From positions 29,807 to 93,806 of the forward strand of contig JAFUGJ010000015.1 in NCBI GenBank assembly GCA_017469425.1: a stretch of 64,000 nucleotides of DNA. The letters are read 5' to 3'. Source of the DNA: Bacteroidales bacterium. Lineage in GTDB: Bacteria; Bacteroidota; Bacteroidia; Bacteroidales; UBA932. Both the position numbers and the translations under genes were made by a program. The notes beneath the pieces are model-generated. The model was not told the origin of the DNA. It did not search any database and saw only the letters and a program-made list of their open reading frames with translations. Shown piece after piece: positions 18,245-26,706 of the stretch. The first letter of the stretch is position 1. Each line of letters opens with the position of its first letter.

Positions 18245-20026
18245 ATGGAAATGAAAAACATCCGCAACTTCTGCATCATCGCGCATATCGACCACGGCAA
18301 GAGCACGCTTGCCGACCGCCTGCTCGAACTCACGAAGACCTTGAGCGAGCGCGACATGGAGGCACAGGTGCTCGACGACATGGATCTGGAGCGGGAGAAA
18401 GGCATCACCATCAAGAGCCACGCAATCCAGATGCAGTACAAGGGATATATCCTCAACCTCATCGACACTCCCGGCCATGTGGACTTCTCCTATGAGGTGT
18501 CGCGCTCCATCGCCTCCTGCGAAGGGGCCCTGCTGGTTGTGGACGCATCCCAGGGTGTGCAGGCACAGACAATCGCCAATCTCTACCAGGCAATCGACCA
18601 CGGGCTCGAAATCATCCCCATCCTCAACAAGATTGACATGGATTCCGCACAGCCCGAAGTGGTGGCCGACCAGATTGTCGACCTTATCGGATGCGAGCCC
18701 GAAGACATCTTCCGCATATCCGCACGCACCGGGGAAGGGGTGGCCCCCATCCTGGACGCCATCGTGGAAAAGATTCCCGCCCCCAAGGGCGACCCGGACG
18801 CTCCCCTTCAGGCCCTAATCTTCGACTCGGTTTTCAACCCCTTCCGCGGGGTCATCGCATATTTCAAAATCAAGAATGGCTCCATACGCAAAGGACAGAA
18901 AGTCAAGTTCTTCAACACCGGAATGGACTACGACGCCGAAGAAATAGGCATCCTGCGCATGAAACTCGTACCCACTACGGAAGTGGGCTGCGGCGATGTG
19001 GGATATATCATTTCCGGCATCAAGAGCGCCGCAGAAGTGAAGGTAGGCGACACCATAACCTCCTTCGACAATCCCTGCAAGGAAGCCATCGCAGGATTCG
19101 AGGAAGTGAAGCCCATGGTGTTTGCGGGCATGTATCCCGTCCAGGCCGACAAGTTCGAGGAACTGCGCGCCGTACTCGAGAAATTCCAGCTGAACGACGC
19201 TTCCTTCGTCTATGAGCCCGAAAGCTCCCTCGCGCTGGGAAGCGGTTTCCGCTGCGGATTCCTCGGACTGCTGCACCTCGAAATCGTGCAGGAAAGGCTG
19301 TTCCGCGAGTTCGACATGGATGTCATCACCACGGTGCCCAATGTATCGTACAAGGTTTACACCACCCAGGGCGAAGTGCTCGATGTGCACAATCCTTCCG
19401 GGCTTCCCGCCCCCACCATAATCGACCACATCGAAGAGCCTTTCATCCGGGCGCAGATTATCTCCAAAGCGGAATTTTTCGGCCCCGTGATGAAACTGTG
19501 CCTCGACAAGCGCGGCACCCTCGTGAGCCAGCACTACATCACTTCCGACCGCGTGGAACTCAACTACGACATGCCCCTGTCCGAGATAGTCTTCGACTTC
19601 TACGACAAGCTCAAAAGCATCTCCAAGGGCTACGCTTCCTTCGACTATCACATTACCGGATACCGCACCGCACGCCTGGTCAAGCTGGACATCCTTCTCA
19701 ACGGAGAGCCTGCCGACGCACTCTCCACCCTGATTCACGAAGACAACGCCTACGACTTCGGGCGCAAGATGTGCGTTAAGCTCAAGGACCTCATCCCGCG
19801 CCAGCAGTTCGACATCCCCGTACAGGCCGCGATAGGGGCCAAAATCATCGCCCGCGAAACGGTGAAGCAGCTGCGCAAGGATGTGACTGCCAAATGCTAC
19901 GGCGGCGATGTGACCCGAAAGAGAAAACTTCTCGAAAAGCAGAAGGAAGGAAAGAAGCGCATGCGCCAGATAGGCAAGGTGCAGGTGCCGCAGAGCGCAT
20001 TCATGGCTGTACTTAAATTGGATTAA
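18245..20026 (+). CDS. lepA: Elongation factor 4 (LepA) GTPase
   Basis: 593 residues, full length. It is a ribosome-associated GTPase that influences translation initiation and back-translocation. GTPase motifs are AHIDHGKST (G1), DTPGHVDF (G3) and NKIDM (G4). Domain II, EF-G-like domains and the LepA-specific C-terminal domain ([21 protein letters not shown]) follow. A second in-frame ATG six bases downstream could serve instead. tatA follows by 2 bases, so the three genes are probably cotranscribed. Confidence 0.98.
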   Translation: MEMKNIRNFCIIAHIDHGKSTLADRLLELTKTLSERDMEAQVLDDMDLEREKGITIKSHAIQMQYKGYILNLIDTPGHVDFSYEVSRSIASCEGALLVVDASQGVQAQTIANLYQAIDHGLEIIPILNKIDMDSAQPEVVADQIVDLIGCEPEDIFRISARTGEGVAPILDAIVEKIPAPKGDPDAPLQALIFDSVFNPFRGVIAYFKIKNGSIRKGQKVKFFNTGMDYDAEEIGILRMKLVPTTEVGCGDVGYIISGIKSAAEVKVGDTITSFDNPCKEAIAGFEEVKPMVFAGMYPVQADKFEELRAVLEKFQLNDASFVYEPESSLALGSGFRCGFLGLLHLEIVQERLFREFDMDVITTVPNVSYKVYTTQGEVLDVHNPSGLPAPTIIDHIEEPFIRAQIISKAEFFGPVMKLCLDKRGTLVSQHYITSDRVELNYDMPLSEIVFDFYDKLKSISKGYASFDYHITGYRTARLVKLDILLNGEPADALSTLIHEDNAYDFGRKMCVKLKDLIPRQQFDIPVQAAIGAKIIARETVKQLRKDVTAKCYGGDVTRKRKLLEKQKEGKKRMRQIGKVQVPQSAFMAVLKLD

Positions 20027-20028
20027 CT

Positions 20029-20238
20029 ATGCATAATTTACTTATCTTCAACTTCGGCACCCCCGAAATCATCCTCATCGCCCTCGTGGTGCTCCTGCTT
20101 TTCGGAGGACGCAAGATTCCCGAACTGATGAAGGGGCTCGGCAAGGGCGTGCGCAGTTTCAAGGAAGGCGTGAACGATATCCAGAAAGATATTGACAGGC
20201 TCGACTCGAAGCCGGAAGACAAAGCCGACGAACAGTAG
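20029..20238 (+). CDS. tatA: Sec-independent translocase subunit TatA/E
   Basis: 69 residues. One N-terminal transmembrane helix ([24 protein letters not shown]) is followed by the amphipathic helix [20 protein letters not shown] and a charged tail, the standard TatA layout. TatA oligomers form the passage for folded proteins across the inner membrane. tatC starts 13 bases downstream. No separate tatB is present, as is usual in Bacteroidota, where TatA serves both roles. Confidence 0.95.
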   Translation: MHNLLIFNFGTPEIILIALVVLLLFGGRKIPELMKGLGKGVRSFKEGVNDIQKDIDRLDSKPEDKADEQ

Positions 20239-20251
20239 CAGGCCGTCCGGT

Positions 20252-21016
20252 ATGGAGGAGATGTCGTTCTGGGACCACCTCGAAGAACTGAGGTGGTGCA
20301 TTTTCCGGATGCTCATTGCCCTGGCAGTGGCATTCGCGGGGGTGTTCATTGCTCTCCCCCACATCTTCGACGACTGGATACTCGGCGCTTCCAAAGCGGA
20401 TTTCTTTGCATACAAATGGATAGGGCTCGTACTTGGGCCCGGCGAGGATGTTCCCATCATCAACATAAATGTCGCCTCGCAGTTCCTCACGCACATGAGC
20501 GTGGCAATGTGGCTGTCGCTGCTTGTGGTATTCCCCTTCATGGTTTACCAGCTGTGGGTCTTTGTCAAGCCCGCGCTTTACCCCGGCGAAATAAAGGGCG
20601 TGCGCATGGCATTCGGCGGAAGCACCCTGCTGTTTTATCTCGGATGCGCCCTGTCCTATGTGCTCATCTTCCCCATCACCTTCAGGTTCCTCACGCAGTA
20701 CCGGCTGGGTGGTGAAATCACCAACACCATCTCCCTGAACTCATACATGTCGATATTCCTTACCATGACTTTCATCATGGGAGTGGTATTCGAACTGCCC
20801 GTGCTCGCATGGCTGCTCGGCAAACTGGGCATAGTCAACAAGGGCATGCTCCGGGGCTGGCGCCGCTATGCAGTGGTGGTGCTGCTGGTTCTCGCTGCTG
20901 CCATCACCCCCACCGGCGACCCTTTCACCCTGCTGGTCGTATTCCTGCCGCTGTACCTGCTGTACGAACTATCAATCGTGCTGGTTCCACGCAGCAGTCA
21001 AATAGTTGATTCATAA
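20252..21016 (+). CDS. tatC: Sec-independent protein translocase TatC
   Basis: 254 residues from the ATG at 20252 (MEEMSFWDHLEELRW); the frame extends upstream into tatA but the family begins here. Six membrane helices are predicted. The conserved N-terminal HLEELR and the segment FPFMVYQLWVFVKPALYPGE, which forms the twin-arginine signal-binding site, are both present. TatC recognises RR signal peptides and recruits TatA. It is the last gene of the lepA-tatA-tatC run before a perfect hairpin at 21026-21062. Confidence 0.97.
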   Translation: MEEMSFWDHLEELRWCIFRMLIALAVAFAGVFIALPHIFDDWILGASKADFFAYKWIGLVLGPGEDVPIININVASQFLTHMSVAMWLSLLVVFPFMVYQLWVFVKPALYPGEIKGVRMAFGGSTLLFYLGCALSYVLIFPITFRFLTQYRLGGEITNTISLNSYMSIFLTMTFIMGVVFELPVLAWLLGKLGIVNKGMLRGWRRYAVVVLLVLAAAITPTGDPFTLLVVFLPLYLLYELSIVLVPRSSQIVDS

Positions 21017-21025
21017 TATTTTACC

Positions 21026-21062
21026 GGAAAACAAATCGGTCATTTTCAGCGATTTGTTTTCC
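21026..21062. terminator. Perfect 13-bp inverted repeat between tatC and menA
   Basis: The arms 21026-21038 (GGAAAACAAATCG) and 21050-21062 are exact reverse complements with an 11-base loop. The right arm contains TTTT but no U-tract follows the stem. It may be a terminator after tatC, an mRNA-stabilising hairpin, or an operator for menA. Confidence 0.55.
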
Positions 21063-21076
21063 AGGAAGTCATTGAT

Positions 21077-21964
21077 ATGAAGAGAGTTAAGTGCAGCACC
21101 ATAAAAGCTGCAATAAAATCGATGAGGCTGCGGACGCTGCCGCTGAGCCTGGCGGGGGTGCTGCTGGGTGCGAAACTGGCGTGGAAGACATGGCAGGTGA
21201 ATCCGTGGGTGATTCTGCTGCTGGCGCTTACTACGGTGTGCCTGCAGATACTTTCGAACCTCAGCAACGAGTTGGGAGATGTGCTGCACGGCACCGATGG
21301 CGACGACAGGCAAGGGCCGGAGTACGGATTGAATTCCGGGCAACTGACCATTCGGCAGATGAAGATGCTGATAGGAGGATTCGTGCTGCTGTGCTGCGGA
21401 TTCGGTGCGACGATGATTTGGGTCTCGTATGGCACGCTGCTGTGCCTGCCTGCAATTCTTCTTCTGCTTCTCGGTGCGGGAGCTATAACTGCGGCGATGC
21501 GATATACGCTCGGAAAGAATCCCTACGGATACAGGGCGATGGGAGATTTCTGGGTATTCGTATTTTTCGGCCTCGTGAGCGTGATGGGAGCCTATTTCGT
21601 GTGCTCACATACTATCGACGACCCGGCCCTTGTCCTGCCCGCTGCGGGAATAGGATTTTTCAGCATCGGTGTACTGAATGTCAATAATATACGCGACATG
21701 AAAACCGATGCCCCCAACAGGGTGACGGTTGCAATCAAGCTCGGTGCCCGCAATGCCCGTATCTACCATACTATTCTTGTTTTGCTCGGATGGGCTGCCC
21801 TGATTGCGTTCGCGCTGATGCGTCACGGCAGCTGGTATTTCCTGCTGACACTGCCGCTGTTCGCGATTCATCTTGCCGGAGTGTGGAAGCATACCGGGCG
21901 GGAGCTTGACAGGTATCTGCCGATGCTGGTGCTGAGCACTTTCGTGCTTGCACTCCTTTATTAG
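21077..21964 (+). CDS. menA: 1,4-dihydroxy-2-naphthoate polyprenyltransferase
   Basis: 295 residues with eight or nine membrane helices (UbiA superfamily). It attaches the polyprenyl tail to 1,4-dihydroxy-2-naphthoate in menaquinone synthesis. Motif 1 is NLSNELGDVLHGTDGDDR and motif 2 NVNNIRDMKTD, both with the Mg-binding aspartates. The next step, methylation by MenG, is encoded close by at 22399-23082 on the other strand. Its TAG stop interlocks with the TAA stop of the convergent SUI1 gene in TTAG (21961-21964). Confidence 0.95.
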   Translation: MKRVKCSTIKAAIKSMRLRTLPLSLAGVLLGAKLAWKTWQVNPWVILLLALTTVCLQILSNLSNELGDVLHGTDGDDRQGPEYGLNSGQLTIRQMKMLIGGFVLLCCGFGATMIWVSYGTLLCLPAILLLLLGAGAITAAMRYTLGKNPYGYRAMGDFWVFVFFGLVSVMGAYFVCSHTIDDPALVLPAAGIGFFSIGVLNVNNIRDMKTDAPNRVTVAIKLGARNARIYHTILVLLGWAALIAFALMRHGSWYFLLTLPLFAIHLAGVWKHTGRELDRYLPMLVLSTFVLALLY

Positions 21965-22305
21965 TTTCCCCTTTTTGCGTTGTAGCCCATGCCCAGAAGG
22001 AGCGTGGTGACTTTGTCGCGCAGGTCGCCCTGGATGGTGATTTCGCCATCCTTGGCAGTGCCGCCCACGCCGCATTTGGTCTTAAGAGTCTTTGCGAGGG
22101 ATGAAAGGTCGCCGGAAGTGCCCACGAATCCTTTCACGAGCGTAACCTGTTTGCCTGCACGCTGGCGGCGATCGATGCTTACGACAAGGCGCTGCCTTGC
22201 AGGCGGAAGGGTTTCGGCTTCGGCCTCGGTTTCGGTAGTATATTCAAAATCCGGGTTGGTGGAATAGACCACACCCAGCCTGCTTTTCCAATCGTTGTCT
22301 TTCAT
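21961..22305 (-). CDS. SUI1/eIF1-like translation factor (YciH family)
   Basis: 114 residues from ATG 22305 (MKDNDWKSRLGVVYSTNPDF). The C-terminal SUI1 domain has RQRAGKQVTLVKGFVG, LKTKCGVGGTAKDGEITIQGD and a final LLLGMGYNAKRGN. YciH-type proteins bind the ribosome and tune initiation fidelity; their physiological role is not settled. The upstream in-frame extension runs through a long inverted repeat and is not protein-like. The gene follows menG on the same strand, with that repeat between them. Confidence 0.9.
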   Translation of the reverse strand: MKDNDWKSRLGVVYSTNPDFEYTTETEAEAETLPPARQRLVVSIDRRQRAGKQVTLVKGFVGTSGDLSSLAKTLKTKCGVGGTAKDGEITIQGDLRDKVTTLLLGMGYNAKRGN

Positions 22306-22322
22306 AATAAATAGTGATGTTC

Positions 22323-22409
22323 GTACAAAGTAGTTGTTCTTTTTTGCGACCATTTTCCCGGCAGGGTCGCGCAAGCGACAGGGAGCCAAAAAGAACAATC
22401 ACTTTGTAC
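22323..22409. repeat. 87-bp imperfect inverted repeat with nested hairpins
   Basis: Both ends are GTAC. The left arm GTACAAAGTAGTTGTTCTTTT and the reverse complement of the right arm GTACAAAGTGATTGTTCTTTT differ at only two positions over 21 bases. The centre holds further small palindromes, for example GTCGC-GCAA-GCGAC and GCGACC/GGTCGC. The right arm overlaps the last codons of menG. It could be a mobile hairpin element (REP/MITE-like), a processing site, or a structured leader of the SUI1 gene. I saw no second copy in the window. Confidence 0.7.
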
Positions 22410-23082
22410 CTATATACATTCTGCATATTCCGAAAGTAAGGGCCCGGTGGCGCACTTCGGAAAAGCCAGCCTCGCGCATGGTTGCAAGCCATTCCTTTTT
22501 TCCGGGAAAGGCCAGCACCGAAGCAGGCAGATACCTGTATGCCTCGGCATTGCCGGACATCCGTCTGCCTATAAAAGGCATTATTCTGGTAAAATACCAT
22601 TTATATATTTTACGCAGCGGCGAAAATGCCGGCACGCCAAGTTCAAGCATGACGAACTTTCCGCCGGGACGGAGCACACGGAAAATCTCACGCAGGCATG
22701 CGGGCCTGTCCTCGAAATTGCGCACTCCGAAGGCAACGGTCACATTGTCGAAACTGCCCTCGGGAAAATCAAGCGCCGCACAGTCGCCAAGCCGGGCGGA
22801 GATGCTTTTCTCCAGCCTCTCCCCGGCAACCTTTTCGCGCATCAGTTCCAGCATCTTTTCCGAAATGTCGATTCCGGTTACCGCACAATGGCGCCTCCGG
22901 GCGATGGTAATGGCAAAATCCCCCGTGCCGCAAGCCACATCAAGGACCTGCGGACCGTCGATATGGCGGAGGGCGGCACGGCGCCACACCTTGTCTATTC
23001 CAAGCGAGGTGAGATGATTGAAAGCATCATATTGAGGGGCGATGCTGTCGAACATTTCCGCTATTTTTTCTTTTTTCGGCAT
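22399..23082 (-). CDS. menG: Demethylmenaquinone methyltransferase
   Basis: 227 residues from the ATG at 23082; a TTG one codon earlier is possible. It methylates demethylmenaquinone to menaquinone using SAM, the last step of the pathway that menA serves. The UbiE/MenG signatures are FDSIAPQYDAFNHLTSLGIDKVWRR in the N-terminus (conserved YDxxN), VLDVACGTGDFAI (SAM motif I) and VTVAFGVRNFEDR. The final codons form part of the 87-bp inverted repeat, so that element arose or inserted exactly at the gene's 3' end. Confidence 0.95.
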   Translation of the reverse strand: MPKKEKIAEMFDSIAPQYDAFNHLTSLGIDKVWRRAALRHIDGPQVLDVACGTGDFAITIARRRHCAVTGIDISEKMLELMREKVAGERLEKSISARLGDCAALDFPEGSFDNVTVAFGVRNFEDRPACLREIFRVLRPGGKFVMLELGVPAFSPLRKIYKWYFTRIMPFIGRRMSGNAEAYRYLPASVLAFPGKKEWLATMREAGFSEVRHRALTFGICRMYIGTK

Positions 23083-23090
23083 CAAATTGC

Positions 23091-23098
23091 TAACTTTA
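23091..23098 (+). promoter_or_regulatory. Possible -7 box of the DUF4886 gene
   Basis: TAACTTTA is one mismatch from TAnnTTTG, 25 bases before the ATG at 23124. It sits next to the divergent menG box. Confidence 0.35.
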
Positions 23099-23101
23099 CT
23101 G

Positions 23102-23109
23102 CAAATATA
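23102..23109 (-). promoter_or_regulatory. -7 promoter box of menG
   Basis: On the minus strand TATATTTG, a full match, lies 19 bases before the menG ATG. Confidence 0.6.
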
Positions 23110-23123
23110 GAAAATAACACTTT

Positions 23124-24020
23124 ATGAAACGATTTTTCGTAGCCTTTACCGGTCTGCTGCTTGCCATCGGCCTCTGCACAGCACAGTCCAAGTATCCCAA
23201 CCACCCCCTCCCCAGCAATCCCGACACCCTGCGCATCCTCGCCATCGGCAACAGTTTTTCCGACGATGCCACCGAATACCTTCCCGGCCTGCTGGAAGCC
23301 GCAGGCATCCACAATGTAATACTCGGACGGCTCTACATCGGGGGCTGCACCCTTGAAAGGCACTGCAAGGAATACGAAACCAACGGGCATGAATATGTTT
23401 ACCTGAAATCGGTGAACAACAAGTGGAAAACAATCAAGCGTTACCAGCAAGGGCACTTCATGGACGGCCTGGGCGACGAACCATGGGATATAATCACCAT
23501 GCAGCAGGGCTCTCCCAAAAGCGGACGCTGGGACAGCTACGACCCCTGGCTCGGAAAGCTCATCGAAATAGTACGGAAGGAGTGCAGCAACCCCGACGCC
23601 GCAATAGTCTGGCACCAGACATGGGCTTATTCCCACACCTACACCAACCGCAGTTTCGCAAACTACGCATACGACCAGCAATACATGTTCGACAGCATCC
23701 AGCTCTGCGTTGACAAGGCCCGCAAAGAATACGGCATCGACATCGTGATTCCCTCCGGACCCGCCGTTCAGATGCTGCGCAAGACCTGGCTAAACACCGA
23801 CAAGGACCTCACCCGCGACGGCTTCCACATGTCGTTCCGCGAGGGCCGCTATGCCACGGCCTGCGTGTGGTTCGAAACCCTCATCCGCCCCACTCTCGGC
23901 GTGAGCGTCAAGGGCAATGCCTTCCGCAATGCAGGCACCGAAAACGAGGTGACCGACAAGGAAGCGAAGCTGATGCAGAAGATTGCCGTAAAGGCAGCGG
24001 GCAAGGCAAATTCAAAGTAA
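23124..24020 (+). CDS. DUF4886 family exported SGNH-like hydrolase
   Basis: 298 residues. A signal peptide (MKRFFVAFTGLLLAIGLCTAQ) is followed by RILAIGNSFSDDATEY, which places a serine in the SGNH block I position (GNSFS). The late motif DGFHMSFREGRY supplies an Asp/His pair like SGNH block V. The family is common in Bacteroidota and is thought to be an esterase- or lipase-like hydrolase acting on the envelope or on carbohydrate esters. The substrate is unknown. The gene stands alone between menG (divergent) and the transketolase unit. Confidence 0.8.
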   Translation: MKRFFVAFTGLLLAIGLCTAQSKYPNHPLPSNPDTLRILAIGNSFSDDATEYLPGLLEAAGIHNVILGRLYIGGCTLERHCKEYETNGHEYVYLKSVNNKWKTIKRYQQGHFMDGLGDEPWDIITMQQGSPKSGRWDSYDPWLGKLIEIVRKECSNPDAAIVWHQTWAYSHTYTNRSFANYAYDQQYMFDSIQLCVDKARKEYGIDIVIPSGPAVQMLRKTWLNTDKDLTRDGFHMSFREGRYATACVWFETLIRPTLGVSVKGNAFRNAGTENEVTDKEAKLMQKIAVKAAGKANSK

Positions 24021-24028
24021 AAACTTAC

Positions 24029-24036
24029 TATCTTTG
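24029..24036 (+). promoter_or_regulatory. -7 promoter box of the transketolase unit
   Basis: TATCTTTG is a perfect consensus, six bases before the ATG at 24043. It is one of the clearest leaderless-type promoters in the window. Confidence 0.75.
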
Positions 24037-24042
24037 CAAGAT

Positions 24043-24882
24043 ATGAAAAAGACCATTCAGGAACTTACCGACATCGCCTCCCAGGTCCGCCGCGACATCG
24101 TGCGGATGGTAACGGCCGCAAAATCCGGCCATCCCGGAGGCTCCATGAGCAGTACCGACATCCTTACTGCCCTTTATTTCAACGAAATGGAACAAGACCC
24201 GGCCACCTGGACCCGCGACGCAAAGGGCCAGGACGCCTTCATCCTCTCCGCAGGACACCTTGCTCCCGTTTATTATTCCGTCCTCGCCCGTGCAGGCTAT
24301 TTCGACCCCAAGGAAATGGGCACCCTGCGCAAATTCGGCAGCAACCTCCAGGGGCATCCCACAGTCGGCCACATCAACGGCATCTTCCAGCCCTCCGGCT
24401 CTCTCGGACAGGGCCTTTCCGCCGCTGCCGGCATAGCCCTCGGAAAGAAACTTAGCGGCGACGGCCACCGTGCCTTCGTCCTTTGCGGCGACGGCGAAAG
24501 CGAAGAAGGACAGATTTGGGAAGCGGCCATGTTCGCCCTTCACCACAAGCTCGACAATCTCGTAGCCATCACCGACTGGAACGGCATGCAGATTGACGGC
24601 CCCATCGAAACCGTAAGCGGCATCCAGGAGCTCAACGAAAAGTGGCTTGCCTTCGGATGGGATGTCATCGTTGCCGACGGGCACGACTTCGAATCCATAC
24701 TCGGAGCATTCGAACTCGCCCGCAAGAAAGACGACAAACCCAAGATGATACTCTTCAAGACCGAGATGGGTCACGGAGTCGATTTCATGGCAGGCAGCCA
24801 CACATGGCATGGCAAGGCACCCAGCGAAGAGCAGTGCGGCGAAGCCCTCAAACAACTCAAAGAAACCTTAGGAGACTATTGA
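24043..24882 (+). CDS. Transketolase, N-terminal (thiamine-diphosphate-binding) subunit
   Basis: 279 residues, corresponding to the first half of a classical transketolase. It carries the substrate-side motif KSGHPGGSMSS and the thiamine diphosphate/Mg motif GDGESEEGQIWEAAMFA ending in the conserved Asn (ITDWN). With the partner encoded 1 base downstream it transfers two-carbon units in the non-oxidative pentose phosphate pathway. The start is ATG 24043; the TTG at 24034 belongs to the promoter box. Two-gene transketolases are also found in archaea and Firmicutes. Confidence 0.95.
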   Translation: MKKTIQELTDIASQVRRDIVRMVTAAKSGHPGGSMSSTDILTALYFNEMEQDPATWTRDAKGQDAFILSAGHLAPVYYSVLARAGYFDPKEMGTLRKFGSNLQGHPTVGHINGIFQPSGSLGQGLSAAAGIALGKKLSGDGHRAFVLCGDGESEEGQIWEAAMFALHHKLDNLVAITDWNGMQIDGPIETVSGIQELNEKWLAFGWDVIVADGHDFESILGAFELARKKDDKPKMILFKTEMGHGVDFMAGSHTWHGKAPSEEQCGEALKQLKETLGDY

Positions 24883-24883
24883 T

Positions 24884-25837
24884 ATGAAAAAATATACTGT
24901 TACCGGAAAGAAGGATACCCGCAGCGGATTCGGAGCCGGACTGGTGATTGCCGGACGCGAAAATCCCGATGTGGTTGCCCTTGCAGCCGACCTCAAAGGC
25001 TCGCTCAAGATGGATGCCTTTGCAGCCGAATTCCCCGAAAGATTCATTGAGTGCGGCATTGCCGAAGCCAATATGGTAGGCGTTGCGGCAGGTCTCGCCC
25101 TCACCGGAAAAGTGCCTTTCTGCGGTTCGTTCGCAGAATTCATCACCGGCCGCGTGTACGACCAGATCCGTCAGGAAGTTTCCTATGGCAATACCAATGT
25201 GAAGCTAGCTTCTTCGCATGCAGGCATCACCCTCGGAGAGGACGGAGCCACCCACCAGACCATGGAGGACATAGCACTCATGCGCGCCCTTCCCAACCTT
25301 ACCGTGCTAGTTCCCTGTGACTACAACCAGACCGTGCAGGCCACCATCGCCGCAGCCCACCATCAGGGTCCGGTATATCTTCGTTTCGGCCGCCCTTCGG
25401 TTCCCATCTTCACCGACCCCGACGAGCCATTCGAAATCGGCAAGATTTATAACCTGAATCCCGGCAGCGATGTCACCATCATCAGCGCGGGGCATCTCGT
25501 TTGGGAAGCCCTCCAGGCTGCCGAAGCCCTCGAAGCCGAAGGAATCAGCGCCGAAGTGCTGAATGTCGCAACTGTGAAGCCTCTCGACACCGCCACCCTT
25601 CTCGCATCGGTAGGAAAGACCGGGGCCGCAGTCGTTGCCGAAGAGCACAATGTTGCCGGAGGAATAGGTGAAGCCGTTGCAGGCGTGCTCGCAGCCAATG
25701 CTCCCGCGCCAGTCGAGTTCATCAACGGAGGCGACCGTTTCGGACAGAGCGGCACCCCTGCCGAACTCATGGCGGCATACGGCCTTGATGCAGCGCACAT
25801 TGCCGAAGCAGCCAAGAAGGCCATCGCCCGCAAATAG
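24884..25837 (+). CDS. Transketolase, C-terminal subunit
   Basis: 317 residues, covering the pyrimidine-binding and C-terminal domains. The segment FIECGIAEANMVGVAAGLAL holds the catalytic Glu that activates the cofactor. The C-terminal domain has VTIISAGHLVWEALQAAEAL and AEEHNVAGGIGEAVAG. It pairs with the N-terminal subunit to form the full enzyme. An alternative reading, DXS, is unlikely because DXS is a single longer chain. The 3' side carries a short hairpin (25841-25860). Confidence 0.95.
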   Translation: MKKYTVTGKKDTRSGFGAGLVIAGRENPDVVALAADLKGSLKMDAFAAEFPERFIECGIAEANMVGVAAGLALTGKVPFCGSFAEFITGRVYDQIRQEVSYGNTNVKLASSHAGITLGEDGATHQTMEDIALMRALPNLTVLVPCDYNQTVQATIAAAHHQGPVYLRFGRPSVPIFTDPDEPFEIGKIYNLNPGSDVTIISAGHLVWEALQAAEALEAEGISAEVLNVATVKPLDTATLLASVGKTGAAVVAEEHNVAGGIGEAVAGVLAANAPAPVEFINGGDRFGQSGTPAELMAAYGLDAAHIAEAAKKAIARK

Positions 25838-25840
25838 CTT

Positions 25841-25860
25841 GGAACGGTTTTTGCCGTTCC
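25841..25860. terminator. Short hairpin after the transketolase genes
   Basis: GGAACGG (25841-25847) and CCGTTCC (25854-25860) form a perfect 7-bp stem with loop TTTTTG. No U-tract follows, so it may only weaken transcription into the sigma-factor gene or act in RNA processing. Confidence 0.4.
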
Positions 25861-25885
25861 GGTGATTCGACAAAGTCGGAATATC

Positions 25886-26386
25886 ATGGACAGCAAAGAC
25901 TTCAATGCAATTGTCGGGCAGTACAGCGAGCCGCTGTATTGGCATATCCGCAACATAGTCGGTTCCCACGAAGATTCCGACGACATCCTGCAGGAAACAT
26001 TTGTAAAAGTTTGGAAGGCCCTCCCCTCGTTCAGGGGAGAGTCTTCCGTTTCTACATGGCTCTGGCGCATCGCTACCAACGAAGCTCTGAGTTTCATGCG
26101 CTGGCGTAAAGTGCGGGCGGCGCTGAGTTTCAAGAGCATTGATGCCGAAACCGAAAAAACAGTCGATGCAGACCCGTATTTCAATGGCGACACCGCACAG
26201 CGCAAGCTGGCAAAAGCCATATTGAAACTGCCCGACAAGCAGAGGGCGGTATTCTGCATGCGATATTTTGAGGACCTCCCCTACGAGCAAATCGCCCTGA
26301 TTACAGGCACAAGCGTAGGGGCCTTAAAAGCCTCATACCACTTGGCGCAGGAGAAAATCAAGAAAGAAATCGAAACCTCAGATTAA
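25886..26386 (+). CDS. ECF-family RNA polymerase sigma factor
   Basis: 166 residues from ATG 25886 (MDSKDFNAIVGQYSEPLYW); a GTG eight codons upstream is less likely. Sigma region 2 contains SDDILQETFVKVWKALPSFRGESSVSTWLWRIATNEALSFMR, and region 4 contains LPDKQRAVFCMRYFEDLPYEQIALITGTSVGALKASYHLAQ. It would redirect RNA polymerase, most likely to envelope genes. A single-pass protein and a Spy-like periplasmic protein follow, which together resemble a sigma / anti-sigma / sensor unit. No box is clear upstream. Confidence 0.93.
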   Translation: MDSKDFNAIVGQYSEPLYWHIRNIVGSHEDSDDILQETFVKVWKALPSFRGESSVSTWLWRIATNEALSFMRWRKVRAALSFKSIDAETEKTVDADPYFNGDTAQRKLAKAILKLPDKQRAVFCMRYFEDLPYEQIALITGTSVGALKASYHLAQEKIKKEIETSD

Positions 26387-26420
26387 ACCTATTTACCAAA
26401 TCCTCATCTAACAAATCGGT

Positions 26421-26699
26421 ATGAACAAGAAACTTAACTATTCAGTGCCGGATGGCTATTTCGAGAATCTGAAGACCAGGCTCTCGGCCATCCCGCAGCA
26501 GCAGGAGACTCCTGGCAGGCTCCAGCGTTTCACTCCATACCTGGCCCTGGCGGCGTGTTTTGCAATGGCAATTATGGTCGGGAGCATAGTGCTCAACCGC
26601 ACTGCGGCACCGGCAGCATCCGACGACGAAATCATCGAGTACCTGATTGACTCCGACATCACGCTTGCACAGATTGAGGATTACCTTACTCTATATTAA
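26421..26699 (+). CDS. Small single-pass membrane protein, probable anti-sigma factor
   Basis: 92 residues. A short cytoplasmic segment (MNKKLNYSVPDGYFENLKTRL, where PDGYFENL is a recurrent motif in Bacteroidota proteins next to ECF sigma genes) is followed by one transmembrane helix (about 40-60) and an acidic tail. Position directly after the sigma gene and topology support an anti-sigma role; no zinc-binding HxxxCxxC motif is visible, so it is not a ZAS-type anti-sigma. The assignment is inference from context. Confidence 0.65.
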   Translation: MNKKLNYSVPDGYFENLKTRLSAIPQQQETPGRLQRFTPYLALAACFAMAIMVGSIVLNRTAAPAASDDEIIEYLIDSDITLAQIEDYLTLY

Positions 26700-26706
26700 T
26701 TATATC

